Source: Gongronella butleri (lineage: Eukaryota > Mucoromycota > Mucoromycetes > Mucorales > Cunninghamellaceae). From it: DNA of 64,000 nucleotides. The notes under the pieces are model-generated. The model did no database searches, was not told where the DNA came from, and worked only from the letters and a program-made list of their open reading frames with translations. Each line of letters opens with the position of its first letter. Positions within the stretch are counted from its first letter, which is position 1. Positions 38,199-49,209 of the stretch are shown here, piece by piece. The stretch lies in assembly GCA_025201375.1 (NCBI GenBank), contig JAIWZP010000029.1, positions 359,178 to 423,177 on the forward strand, in the 5' to 3' direction. Made by a program: the position numbers and the translations under genes.

Positions 38199-40760
38199 CT
38201 ACGCCCAACCAGCGCCGTCAAAGCCGACAAAATTCTGCGAAAAAAAAAAAAAAAAAAAAAAAAAAAACGTATCAGTGCCTCTCGAGATCCAACAGTGGGC
38301 CGTTTTGTTCATTTTTCCTAATTCTGATATTACCGTGAATAGGAATACTGGGAAATAGAGTTTGTTTTCAATTTGAGAACACCCTGAAAAAAAGGGGGAA
38401 AAAACGTCAGCAAGCCCGCGGGCATGGCCAATGTTGCTCCCAATGGCATGTCCATCTCTTACAATTCCATGCCGACGTGAGACGGCCGTCGATGCAGCTG
38501 CCGGCGTCGTAGAAGTTGTCGGCGCCAGAGCCATCAAAGGCGCCACGGAAGAAATCAGCTAAAAATGGCAAAAAAAGGAGAAAAAAAAAAAAAGAAAAAG
38601 CAATGAGAGGTCATGCCTTGGTGCAACAGTGCGCGTGAGGTACCCAAGATGGTCTTTCTGCACTGGTCAATGCCTTGGAAGCGGCGGTCAATGTATGCCT
38701 TTAAGCCGTCGTTGGCCGCCAATTGGTCCAATTGATCCAACGTGATACAAATTGGGTTTAGAATGCGCGCAACTTGATTGTACTGCGCGTGAAAATGAAA
38801 AAAAAAGAGTGAGCACGCCATCCAGGGGGACAATTGGCACTTTTTCTGACGATCATACCTTGTCAATGAACATGAGGGCGTTTGGCACGTTTTTGTCGCC
38901 GAGATGGATGACGCTGCTGCCAATCCACTTGCCAGCCTTTTTCTGCGCGCGGAAAAGAGTGCGGTGCATTTCGCGTGACACGTGTGGGCACGGCTGGACG
39001 CGATTGAGGCCCTGGCCGGTGTGCGTGAGCCGGTACATGTTGGCCGACGACAGCAAATCCTGGTCCGCAAGCGTCCACAGCTTGAACATGTCATTGAGGA
39101 TCTCGCGCCATAGCTGCAGTGTCTGTTTGACGTAGATGTATTGCGTCGCGTGGTCGTGCGACAGGCGGTGGCCTTGCGCGCCCGCATGGATGCCCAAATC
39201 AAAGCCCGTCTCGGGCTGCTCAGGATCAAAGTAGCGCTCCAGGTACTTTAGGATCTTTTCGCATGGATCCCTTTCAAAAATAAGAGAAAAAAAACGCGTG
39301 TCAGGGGCTGCCTTTGTCGCTTTTTTTCTTTTTCCTTTTTTTTTTTTTTTTTTTTACCTGTTGGCACGCAAATAGGCATTGTTGTCGCCAATGCTGTAAA
39401 GGCAGTGTCGGATGTCATCTGCAGGAAGAATACGCGTCTGATGCTTTCTACTAAGCGATTCAATGGCCTTTTCCTTGCGTCGGATGTCCATTTGAATCTG
39501 CTGGCGTGATTTGCCGTCGGGGATGATCTCGCGCGTGGCCATGAGGATCAAATCCTCGTCGTGCAGCACTGCAAGGCCCTTGCGCTCTTTGAGGAAGCTG
39601 TGCACCGTCTTGATGGGCACAACACAGTTGAATCCTAGCATCTCTTGCACCTCAGGTATCATGGCGTCCTAAAATTGAAAAGTCAATTCCCCTCCCCATC
39701 CTTTTTTTTTCTTTCCTCACTTACTGATAGCAAATACATCAGCTTGCCATAGGCGGTGCGCATCTTTTCGGGGTTCATGATCTTGTGTCTACAAGAGGGG
39801 AGGGGGAAGAAAAAAACAAAAAAGCAGAAAAATGAGAAAACGAGGTGAGACGCGTCGTTGGCGCGTCCAATTGGACGCGATTTTCGCGTTACCTGCGGCC
39901 AATTTCAAAGATGGTCTGGAAAAATTCCTCGTTTTCTTCGTAGGAACGGTCGGCAAAGAGCTCCTGACCGCGTTTGTAGTCGCAGGCAAGAACAAGACCG
40001 GTCAGGATGGCGCACAGCTCCTTGATCTGCGCAACGGTGCGCTTGGCCTTGCTCGTATGGCTCGCATCGTCAATCTTGTCCGTGTACTCGGTCACGTTCA
40101 GCGCGGCCTCTAGCCTAAAAAGAAAAAAATATTAAAATTTGTCTTTTTTGCGTGCCCATTCGACTTACAGGCGCAGGTATTTCCTCTCGTCCATTTGTAG
40201 GCGCAATGGGATGTACTTTGCACGCTCCTCCATTAGCTTGCCAATGTCGATGTCGGCCTTTTTGTCGACCTACAGCGAAAAATCGCATGAGAAAAGCACG
40301 CAATGCGTAATTTCATGGGGATTTGACTACCTTTTTCGGCTCATCGTCAATGGCAGGTGCAGGCGCGGCATGCGGGGCGTCGTCCATGGCGGTGTCTGCT
40401 GTGGACGTGGCGAGCGCGGCGACATGCACGGTGTATGGCTGCGCATCGTGCTTGGCACGCTTGCCGGTGCGGTGGATCATGCCAAAACATACCTCGCAAA
40501 ATGCCTCGCTGCATTGGCCGCAATGCAGATCAGCCTGGCAGCCACCAAGAAGGGAGAAACGGGAGTCAGCAAAAGAGCAAAAAAGAAAGAGTGCAAAAAA
40601 AGAAGAAGGGTCTTACATGCTGATCCTTGCACTCGACGCAGAATCCGGGTGCGGCATCGTGGTCCTCGTCGGGCGTGCCCGTCTGCACGTCGTCGGTCTC
40701 CATAATGGACACCTTGTCAGACAAAATATCGTCGAGTTGGTGCTTTTTGTCGCTGTGCAT
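38199..40760 (-). CDS. UPF0652/DUF2009 family protein with B-box-like zinc finger
   Basis: Eleven exons: 40760-40617, 40534-40331, 40269-40169, 40114-39893, 39788-39725, 39668-39358, 39270-38859, 38782-38644, 38558-38463, 38383-38334, 38234-38199; 592 aa. The N-terminal zinc finger is split by intron 1: C41-x2-C44, C53-x2-C56, C61-x2-C64, H69, H76 (B-box spacing). The DUF2009 body is unmistakable: FNCVVPIKTVHSFLKERKGL, REIIPDGKSRQ, RLSHDHATQYIYVKQTLQLW, HTGQGLNRVQ, SSVIHLGDKNVPNALMFIDK, FRGAFDGSGADNFYDAGSC, ending NFVGFDGAGWA. Relatives exist in S. pombe and plants; function is unknown to me. The last three exons (96, 50 and 36 bases) are small and were placed by family consensus and phase. 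It shares a 172-base divergent promoter with DBP3. Confidence 0.9.
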
Positions 40761-40932
40761 CGTCGTGGAGGAAGAAAGTGCAAGAAAAAAAAGCGTAGAG
40801 GCAAATCTTGGATCGAGTAAAAGAATTCAAACGCCGCGTCGGATCGGCATTTAAAAAAATAGAGGAAGCCACCTTTTTTTTTCTCATTTTTTTTTCTTTT
40901 CTTTCTTTTTTCTTTCATTCCCCCTATTGATC
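40761..40932. promoter_or_regulatory. Divergent promoter, UPF0652 / DBP3
   Basis: Only 172 bases separate the two opposite start codons (40760 minus, 40933 plus). The DBP3-proximal part is a long pyrimidine tract ending CCCCCTATTGATC before the ATG. Shared control is inferred from the spacing. Confidence 0.55.
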
Positions 40933-42591
40933 ATGTCACCCACAGCTCTGACAGTACGTCCACTTGGAAAGAGAGAGAGAGAGGGATATCAAATAGTGTG
41001 CCGAGGGAGAACAAGGACTGACAAGTATTTCTCCTTTTTTTTCTTTTTTTCTTTTTCTTTATAGCAAGACAAGAAGCGCAAGCGGATAGACGACGGATCC
41101 AGCAAGAAGAAGAGCAAGAAGGAGAAGAAGGAGAAGAAGGACAAGGTGGACAAGAAAGAGAAAAAGGACAAAAAGGAGAAAAAGGTCAAGAATGAGGCGC
41201 AAGATGGCCAGAGCTCTGCCTTGTCGACGCTTGCCAACTACAAGTACGAGCAGGACCCTCGATTGACGGCTGTTGCGCAAAGTGAGATTGATGCTTTTGT
41301 CAAGGAGCACTCTGTTGCTGTGGAGGGCGATTTGAAGCTGCGTCCGATCCTGGAGTTCACGCACACACGCCTTCCTTCGGATGTCATGCATGTGTTTGAG
41401 AAATTCAAGCAGCCGACGCCCATCCAGGCCACCACATGGCCCATCTCGCTCTCTGGCCGCGACATTGTGGGCATTGCAGAGACCGGCAGCGGCAAAACGT
41501 ATGCCTTCACCATCCCGGGCCTCGTTCACATCTCTTCCAAGCTGTTGTCGCAATCTGCCCAAAAGCGCAAGCCATCCATGCTCGTTGTGTCGCCTACACG
41601 CGAATTGGCCATGCAGAGTGCCGAGCAGGCCGAGGAGGCCGGCAAGGCCTTTGGCATTCGCTCGGTTTGCTTGTACGGTGGTGTGTCCAAGGAAGGCCAG
41701 CGTTCTATTTTGGAAAAGGGCGTCGACATCATTGTGGCCACGCCCGGCCGCTTGATTGATCTGCTCAATGAAGGCTACTGCGACCTGTCGGACGTGTCGT
41801 TTTTGGTTTTGGACGAAGCCGATCGCATGCTGGACGACGGCTTTGAAAAGGATATCCTGCAAATCATGGATGCCACGCCCAAATCGCGCCAAACGCTCAT
41901 GTTCTCGGCCACCTGGCCCGAATCCATCCGCAAGCTTGCCAACACGTATCTGACCAACCCCATGCGCGTCTCCATTGGCTCCACGGACCTGGCCGCGTCG
42001 CAAAATGTGAAGCAAATCGTCCAAGTCATTCAAAACCCGCGCGACAAGGAATATAAACTCACTGAGCTGCTCAACAAGATTCATCGCAAGCAGAACAATC
42101 GCGTCCTCGTGTTTGCCTTGTACAAAAAGGAGGCGGCGCGTGTTGAATTTACCCTGCGCCGTAGCGGCTTCAAGGTGGTTGGCATCCACGGTGACAAGAA
42201 CCAGCAGCAGCGTACCGAGGCCCTTGCCCAGTTCAAGGACGGCTCGTTGCCTCTCATGGTCGCCACCGACGTCGCCGCACGTGGCCTCGACATCCCCGAC
42301 GTCGAATACGTCATCAATTTGACATTCCCCCTCACCATCGAGTCCTACGTCCACCGCATCGGTCGCACGGGCCGTGGCGGCAAAAAGGGCACCGCCTACA
42401 CCTACTTCACCCCCGAGGATAAGGCTCACTCGGGCGAGCTCATCAATGTCCTCAGACAAGCAAACCAGGACGTCCCCGCTGAACTTTTGAAATTCGGCAC
42501 CACCGTCAAGAAGAAAACGCACGGCGCCTATGGTGCCTTTTTCAAAGACACCGCTGACGCTCCAAAGGCCACCAAAATCATCTTTGACTAA
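40933..42591 (+). CDS. DBP3: DEAD-box RNA helicase, DBP3-like (ribosome biogenesis)
   Basis: Exons 40933-40953 (seven codons, MSPTALT) and 41065-42591; 515 aa, close to yeast Dbp3. A Lys/Glu/Asp-rich nucleolar-type N-terminus (KKKSKKEKKEKKDK repeats) precedes the core: FEKFKQPTPIQATTWP (Q motif), AETGSGKT (about 145-152), PTRELAMQ, TPGRLID, DEAD at 257-260, FSATWP, VATDVAARGLDIPDV and HRIGRTGRGGKKG, ending GAYGAFFKD. The basic KKE/KKD extension and the AETGSGKT/FSATWP combination fit Dbp3/DDX5-type helicases; Dbp3 helps pre-rRNA processing in yeast. The first intron (GTACGT..TTTATAG) separates the very short first exon; an internal ATG at 41146 is a less likely start because it would drop part of the basic tail. 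Confidence 0.88.
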
Positions 42592-42957
42592 AACTATTTC
42601 ATCAAACTTCGCATCTTTTTCTTTTTTTTTTATCTCTTGCATCCTTTTTTTAAATTAAAATAAAAACGATTCATGACCACCCCCTCCCTTTTTTCTATTT
42701 TCAAGGGCGCGTGGATCGTCTCTATGCCATTCACCGTGTCGAGATCATACCTTTACGATGCCTTCTATGGACCAATGGACCAAATTCATCGCGAAAAGTT
42801 AAAAAAAAAAAAAGCGTGTCGCGCCGAATTCGTGCGACCTCCTTCTAGTTCAAATTCCGCCGTTTGCCCTTTTTTGTGAGCCCCCCTTTCCTTGTGCCCG
42901 TCCTGTCGCTTTTTCTTTCTTTTTCTCTCTTTTCATTTTTTTTCTATTTTGCTCGTG
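42592..42957. other. Intergenic spacer
   Basis: 366 bases between DBP3 and the Myb gene. T-run and AATAAAA near 42659 (possible DBP3 poly(A) signal), an A-run followed by GCGTGTCGCGCCG at 42801-42826, and a CT-rich tract before the ATG at 42958. Confidence 0.5.
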
Positions 42958-44288
42958 ATGTTGTCGGATGCCCCCTCTGTTGCCGCCCAAAAGCCGCGCA
43001 GTATGCGCGCAGGCGCGCGTAATGTGCTGCGCTCCAACGACTCGGCCAGCTTGTGGAACTGCACACTGTCGCCCGGCTGGACACAAGAGGAATCCGAGAT
43101 CTTGCGCAAGCTGCTGATCAAGTTTGGCGTCGGCAACTGGGCAAAGATCATCGAGAGCGAGTGCCTCCCTGGAAAGACAAACGCTCAAATGAATCTTCAA
43201 ATGCAACGGCTACTCGGGCAACAGTCCACCGCAGGTAAAATAGAAAAAAAAACGAAAAACGCGCAAAAAAAGGCGCGAAAAAAAAAGTAAACACGCGGCC
43301 CTCACGCGCTTTTTCGCATAGAATTCGCCGGTCTCCACATCGATCCCAAGGTCGTGGGTGAAAAGAATTCCAAAATCCAAGGCCCGCATGTCAAACGCAA
43401 GAATAATACCATTGTCAACACGGGCACCAAGCTGTCACGCGAAGCGCTGCGCGAACGTGTCGCCAAGAACAAGATAAAGTAAGAAAGGACAATGACAGTG
43501 CTATGCCATTGACGCGAAAATGGTGCATGGCATGAGCAAGAATGCGCGTGGAATGGGCGCATTTGACACACGTTTTTCGCCTTAGGTACGAGCTTCCCAA
43601 GGAGGTGTGGAGCTCAATCACGTTGGCCGACGTGCGCAGCCAGCTTACCATTGACGAATTGCTCGCTGACGACCGCGATGAGCCCATGTCCGACGCGTCC
43701 CCTCACACCAATGGCAACGGCCACACCTCGGACGCTGCAGACAGCCCTGCTAATCAAGCGCAGGACAATCACGACGACGATATGGACGACGACGACCCAG
43801 AGGCATGGATCGACGACGACGGACCAATGCCAAAAAAGGTCCAAGTTACGGTAAAAAAAAAAATCAAAAAATGAGCGGGCATCGCGCCAAAATGCGTCGC
43901 AATGCATCGAGACATGGCGTGGCTCATCACTTTTTGTAGAACAAGCGCCTGCGCCGTGCAAAGGACAAGCTGGCGGCGACGCGCGAGGAGCTGGAGATGG
44001 TCCTGCTGCAGCTGGGCGAGATCTCACAGGCATCACCAAGCCGTGTGGCAAAGCTCGAGGTAAAAATAGATGTGGCGGATGTTGCAAACCAAAATGTGCG
44101 CGGTGCAGGGCCATTTCGGGCACGCAATCGTGGCAAAGAAAAAAAAATCCACTGACATGATCCTCTCTTTTTTTTTTTTTGGCGTCCAGCTCGAGATCGA
44201 TTCGTCGGACTCCACGGGCGTCACCGCGACAGAGGACTACGAGGAGGACAGCGACGAAATACCACCCAAGAAGCAGCGACCCAACTGA
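42958..44288 (+). CDS. Myb/SANT-domain protein
   Basis: Five exons: 42958-43234, 43322-43478, 43586-43850, 43940-44059, 44190-44288; 305 aa. One Myb/SANT repeat at about residues 32-85 (LSPGWTQEESEILRKLLIKFG, GNWAKIIES, LPGKTNAQMNLQMQRLLG) with the regularly spaced Trp residues. After it come ..FAGLHIDPKVVGEKN and KYELPKEVWSSITLADVRSQL, an acidic low-complexity part (DDDMDDDDPEAW), a coiled-coil helix (RLRRAKDKLAATREELEMVLLQLGEI) and a KKQRPN tail. SANT domains bind DNA or histone tails, so a nuclear role is likely; no specific orthologue is named. The GKTNAQ variant differs from the usual R-R-Q-C-x-x-R-W helix of DNA-binding Mybs, which favours protein contacts (inference). Confidence 0.8.
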
Positions 44289-44651
44289 AAAAAAAGTCAG
44301 CCTTTGCTTCGCCAATTGATTAGACAACACAAATGGAAACAAATAAAAAAAACGACAAATGCATGCCCAATTTCGCCCTTTACGCAGCCAAAATCAACAA
44401 GGGACAAGCCTGAGGATCTCAATCAGAGATCATGTGGCACAGTCAATTTGGCCCTGCGACATCCATTGCCCAATTCGAATAAAAAGGAGACAGGGGGGCT
44501 CAGCTGCGCAACTTGCTTCGAACGGCAGGTATAAATTTGACCCTTTCTGGCCCCTTGTTTGGCTCCGCTGTGTTCTTTTTCTTGTTCTCTTTCTTTCTTT
44601 ATTCCCCCACCCCCCTTTTTCCTTATACCTTTTTTTTTAAAAAAAATCATC
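44289..44651. promoter_or_regulatory. Intergenic and Rho promoter region
   Basis: 363 bases between the Myb gene stop and the Rho GTPase start. TATAAAT at 44530-44536 is the best TATA-like element, about 115 bases before the ATG. It is followed by a 90-base pyrimidine tract. Confidence 0.4.
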
Positions 44652-45769
44652 ATGTGCATGCCAGGAGTTAAAGGGCCAAACCCAGGCAGCCTACAGAACC
44701 CAATACGCTGCAAGCTGGTCATTGTTGGCGACGGCAACGTTGGGTAAAGCGACCCCCGTGGCTCGTGCTTGGTCAGGCACAGAAACTCACAGCCATCTTT
44801 CCTTTTCAATGCGTTTTTAGTAAAACCGGTCTGGTGCGTTGCTTTGTCACCAAGAAACTCGCTGTTGTAAGCATCCAAAAGACCAATTGAGTGTCTATGA
44901 GAATGAAAAAGAAAGAGAGACACTTGGCGGCCGTGTGAAATCCAAGAAAGAGAAAATAAAAAAGTGGAAAAACGGGAGGAAGCACAAGGGCTGATGCACG
45001 CTTTTTTTTTTTTTTTTTTAGGATGGCGAATACACTGCCACGATCTTTGACTCGCATGTTATGGACGTCAAGTGGCAGAACAAGCATGTTGAATACTTGC
45101 TTTGGGATACGGCCGGCCAAGAAGAGGTAATAGCGCGCACTCATCCCCCTGAAAACGAGCGAGACCCCCTTTTTTCATGCAATGAGCTCACGCGTCGCCG
45201 CTTTTGAACTAGTACGACCGCTTGCGCCTGCTTGCCTACCCCGACTCCGACGTCATCATGGTGTGTTTCTCCGTCGGCGACCCAGAGACACTTGACAATG
45301 TGCTGGAATTGGTAAGTTTCAGCGCCCCCTTTTTTTCGCGCAGCCGTCAAATGCTGTGGAAAATCAAAGAGCTGCAACTCATCCGCCCAATGGTTATTTT
45401 TTTTTTCTAGTGGCTGCCCGAGATCAATCGCCACTGCAGAGGCATCCCCTTCATCCTTGCCGGATGCAAGTCGGACTTGCGGGCCGACAAGGCGACCATT
45501 GACACGCTTGCGGCACAGGAGAAATCGCCCATCACGTATCGCGAGGTAAGCTTATTGGTGGAACCCCAGGAGAGATCGTCAGAGTGGCTCAATGGTTCCT
45601 TTTTTTTCCCATCTATTTGCAGGGTTTCCAGGTGGCTCAGGACATTGGCGCCGTTGGCTACGTGGAAACATCCGCCAAACTTGGCTTGAACGTCGAGGCC
45701 GCGTTCCTACAAGCATTGTCCGCGACAGAAAAGCTGCGAAAGCGAAAAAGACCGTGTATCATCTTGTAA
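44652..45769 (+). CDS. Rho-family small GTPase
   Basis: Six exons: 44652-44743, 44821-44866, 45022-45126, 45213-45311, 45411-45545, 45623-45769; 207 aa. G1 P-loop GDGNVGKT (26-33), switch [14 protein letters not shown] with the Mg-binding Thr, G3 [22 protein letters not shown] (the Rho hallmark), G4 AGCKSDLR, the Rho insert ([22 protein letters not shown]) and G5 [14 protein letters not shown]. It ends KRKRPCIIL: a polybasic stretch and a CaaX box with Leu, predicting geranylgeranylation and membrane attachment. Rho3/Rho4-like by overall feel, but I cannot place it firmly. Unusual: Asn at P-loop position 4 (GDGNVGKT; most Rho proteins have Ala/Thr/Gly) and Ser in the G4 motif (CKSD rather than T/NKxD). 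Rho GTPases steer actin, polarity and secretion. Confidence 0.92.
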
Positions 45770-46540
45770 AACGCCAATTGCACTGCTTTCCCTCCCCCCT
45801 CCCCTCTTCTTGTCCCTTCTTAATGCTTTTGATATTCCTACCCTATATTGTCTCCTGTAATAAAAAAAATCGATTCCATATTGTGTTACCACCCTCAAAA
45901 AAGCACAAGTGTGGCGCAAAACCAGAAAGGTAAAGGACCCGCGCAATAGGCGCCCAATTGATCCATTGCATGACCTCATAGCACGTTTCTCGCCCCGAGC
46001 ATGCCGCGCCGTGAGGCTGGTTTACCATAAAGAGACGCCAGCGATCATACTACTATTTTTGGTGTCATCCGTCTGCCAACTCGCAAGAAAACATAAACAC
46101 CCCCCCACCGGCCAGCCTTTGAAGTGGGTTGCGTCTTGTTTTCTTTGATGTGACATCATCCATGGGCAAACCTGTGGTCTAATGGACGTGAAAAAAAAAG
46201 AATCGGGTGTTGCCACGCGCCTTGGCGTGGCATTTGTCGCGAATCGAACGCGTCGCGGCGCGCGATATGGCCAGAGCGCTCCCATTGAAGCTCAATGGCA
46301 GCCGCCTCAGATCTCTTGGCTTTTTTTTTTTTTTTTTTTGCTCTGCATGTGATGGCAAAAAGATCAAGTTTCACACATGTTGACGACCGCAATTGGATGT
46401 CAAGTGACACTTTAAAGAAATCAACAAAGAGAGCACCCCCAGATTGAGTCATCCGCTAAGCGGGTGAGCTTTTTTTTTGTAACTGATGGATGCCATCTCG
46501 GATAGGAAAAGAGACGCGACGCGTCAGTGTCGCGAGATCT
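45770..46540. other. Intergenic
   Basis: Downstream of the Rho gene. A T-run at 46320-46339 and a short GC-rich hairpin near 46215-46235 (GCCACGCGCC..GGCGTGGC). I found no convincing tRNA and no protein gene. Confidence 0.45.
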
Positions 46541-47270
46541 TGGGATGTTTTTAGCATTTTTGAGTCCAAATAAAATCGGACGGGCTCGCCTTGAGCTGAG
46601 CTATATTTTATGCCGTGATACAGGTTTCATTGGCGGGCAAGCAAGTTGTAAAGTATTTTCTGGAGGCACAGCAGGCCGCCAAAGTCTGAAAAACGCGCTT
46701 TTTATTGTTTAAAAGATAAAAGTGTACGTGTTTGTGCCGTGTAGTACTGTAGCGCGATGTTTCAGGAGGCGTCGAAACGTTAGCGCGAATCAGGTTTTTA
46801 TATCCACTCGAGATCGAAAAAAAGCGGACAGATCAATCGCTTCTTTTGTGCAAAAATCCAAACCGTCGTGTTTTTGTATATTTTTCAGGAACTTACTGAG
46901 CTTTTGTATTTGTGAATATTGTACGTAAAGTGTGGACAGACAGGCAGAAGAGCCGACCTTGGTATCATGATGCTGCCTGCCAAACCAAGAAGCAAACAAT
47001 ATCGAAAATGTGGGTTTTTAGAGCCATTGCACCCTAACACGCCGAAATCTCAATTTTATGGCATCAAAACACAAGAAGAACCTTCACCGTCTTTATTTGA
47101 GGTGACTCGCGCGTCGATATGTTGGTGGCATGGTGGGTCGTTGTCTTCTCGCTCGTACGCCTCCAAAATGGAAAAGACCCTGCCCTCTTTTTTTGCAGGG
47201 CGCGTCATCCTGATTCCTGATCCAGTATTTGAGCTAGATAGATAATGCTGAACATAAAAAGCTGGCGATG
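46540..47270 (+). repeat. Dispersed repeat copy (match to 10.9-11.1 kb)
   Basis: 46655-46740 aligns with about 10960-11070: CTGGAGGCACA, CAAAGTCTGAAAA, TTTAAAAGATAAA..GTACGT. TACTGTA at 46745-46751. The copy at 10975 carries extra TATGATA-containing sequence that this copy lacks. No coding seen. Confidence 0.55.
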
Positions 47271-47274
47271 TCAA

Positions 47275-48980
47275 GTTTTTTCAGAAATCGGATCACTCAG
47301 TCCTGAGAACATGCATTTTTCATAAAATCAGGGCCAAAACAGGTTCCAGAAGATCCCTCAAGGCCAACTCGCCGAAAACGTGAAGCGATATACCCAAACC
47401 ACAAGCGCTTTTACCGCGTTTGCCCGCTGATTCATTGGAGGTAACTCACGTGCCGGGGCGCTCAGCCGTTGCCGTAGTACGAGACAAAATGTTGCTGATC
47501 TTACCCCATTTACGCCTACAAAACTGGCACTTCCTCAGAAACTTGCTCGTCTGGTCCCAAATTTGATTCAGTTGATGGTTGACCCAGTTCTCTAACGGCG
47601 TTAATTTTCTTCGCGAATCGAATCACTCAGTCTCGAGAAATCTCGAGATTCATGTTTGCTAGTGAAACCCCATAGGCAAACAATATTTTACGCGTGTCTC
47701 CCGATGAGCGTAACCGTATAGCTGCAAATTTATACCAGTGGATACTCGACTCAACACTTCAATGATTCAAAGCTTTTCCAGAGATCGGATCACTCACTCC
47801 TGAGAACGTGCGTTTTTCATAAAACCAGGGCCAAATCAGAGTCAAAACGATCCCAGAAGGCTAACTCGCCAAGAACTCGACACGATATCCCCAAACCACA
47901 AGCGCTTTTACCGCGTTTGCCCGCTGATTCATTTGAGGTATCTCACGTGTCGGGGCGCTCAGCCGTTGCTGCGGTACGAGACCAAATGATGCTGATTTTA
48001 CCCCTTTTACACCTATGAAATTGGGGCTTCCTCAGAAACTTGCTCATCTGGTCCCAAATTTGGTACAGTTAATAGTAGACCCAATTCTCCATCAATGTTA
48101 ACGTTTTTCGCGAATTGGATCACTCAGTCCTGAGAAATCTCGAGATCTGTATTTGCTGGTGCAAACCCAGCACCAAACAATATTTTACGCTTTTCTCACG
48201 ATGAGCCTGACCATCTGGCGCCAAATTCGGATCAGTGGATGCCCGACTCGAAACTTCGATAATTCAAAGTTTTTTTTGCAAATCGGATCACTCAATCCGG
48301 AGGAAACGAACTTCGCCTGAAATCAGGGCCAAATCGACTCCATGAAGGCTAACTCGCAGAGATCTGAGCGCGATCTCTCCAAACCACAAGCGCTTTTACC
48401 GCGTTTGCTCGCTGATTCATTTGAGGTAACTCACGCGTCGGGGCGCTCAGCCGTTGTCGCCGTACGAGACAAACTGGTGGTGATTTTAGCCCCTTTACGC
48501 CTATGAAACGGGCACTTCATCAGAAACTTGCTTATCTGGCCCCAACTTTGTACCAGTTGATGGTAAACCCAATTCTCTAATGGTGTTAAATTTTTCGCGA
48601 ATCGGATCGCTCAATCTCGAGAAATTTCGAGATTCGTGTTTGCTAGTGAAAACGCAGAGCCAAATAATATTTTACGCGTTTCTCCCGATGAACCTGACCA
48701 TCTGGCTCCAAATTTAGACCAGTGGATAATTGACTCAATTCTCCAATGATTTCTTGTTTTTTCGCAAATCGGATCACGCAGTCTTGAGAAATCTCGAGAC
48801 TTTTGCTTGCTAGTAAAAACGCAGAGCCAAAATATTATTTTACGCTTTTCTGCCGATGAACCTGACCATATGGCTCCAAATTTATAATACCAGTATATAA
48901 TTGACGCAAGGCTCCGATGACTCCATTTTTCGCAAATCGGATTATTCAGCCTTGAGAAATCTCGAATTTGGCATTTACAA
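47275..48980 (+). repeat. Satellite-like tandem array, about 165-bp units in about 490-bp higher-order repeats
   Basis: The landmark CG.AATCGGATCACTCAGTC..GAGAA recurs at about 47285, 47612, 47782, 48112, 48277, 48597, 48764 and 48932. Spacings alternate near 327 and 168, so a 490-bp period is made of three related units near 165 bp. A second landmark, CCACAAGCGCTTTTACCGCG, recurs at about 47399, 47896 and 48384. Many units contain the inverted motif CTCGAGAAATCTCGAG. The last two units are simple 168-bp monomers. Units are diverged by perhaps 10-25 percent (by eye). Confidence 0.85.
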
Positions 48981-49209
48981 GTGAAAATCATAGTGATTAA
49001 TGATGTAATAATGGTCATCGACGCGATAAAATGGCAATGTCGATTTTTTATCATATCATATACTGGAATTGGATTTTTTTTTCGTTTATTTTATAATTGG
49101 CAAGGTATGCAACCATGGGCTCGGCCCGCGGTCATGGTCAAAAGCAAAAGAGCGGCGTGCTGCATCACCGTCGCACGCACTAATGATCAAGTGATTGCTT
49201 TGAAACAGC
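48981..49209. other. Spacer between satellite and UFD2
   Basis: AT-rich transition with a T-run near 49075; nothing else seen. Confidence 0.4.

Noticed and set aside
41059..42642. 527-codon minus-strand open frame over DBP3
   Set aside because: The plus strand encodes all DEAD-box motifs; the antisense frame is a by-product of codon bias.
46190..46290. Possible tRNA on the minus strand (GCGTTCGATTCGC)
   Set aside because: The other arms do not form; only a GC-rich hairpin is visible.
47275..48980. CRISPR-like array
   Set aside because: Units are about 165-490 bp, diverged, with no short constant repeats or unique spacers, and the genome is eukaryotic.
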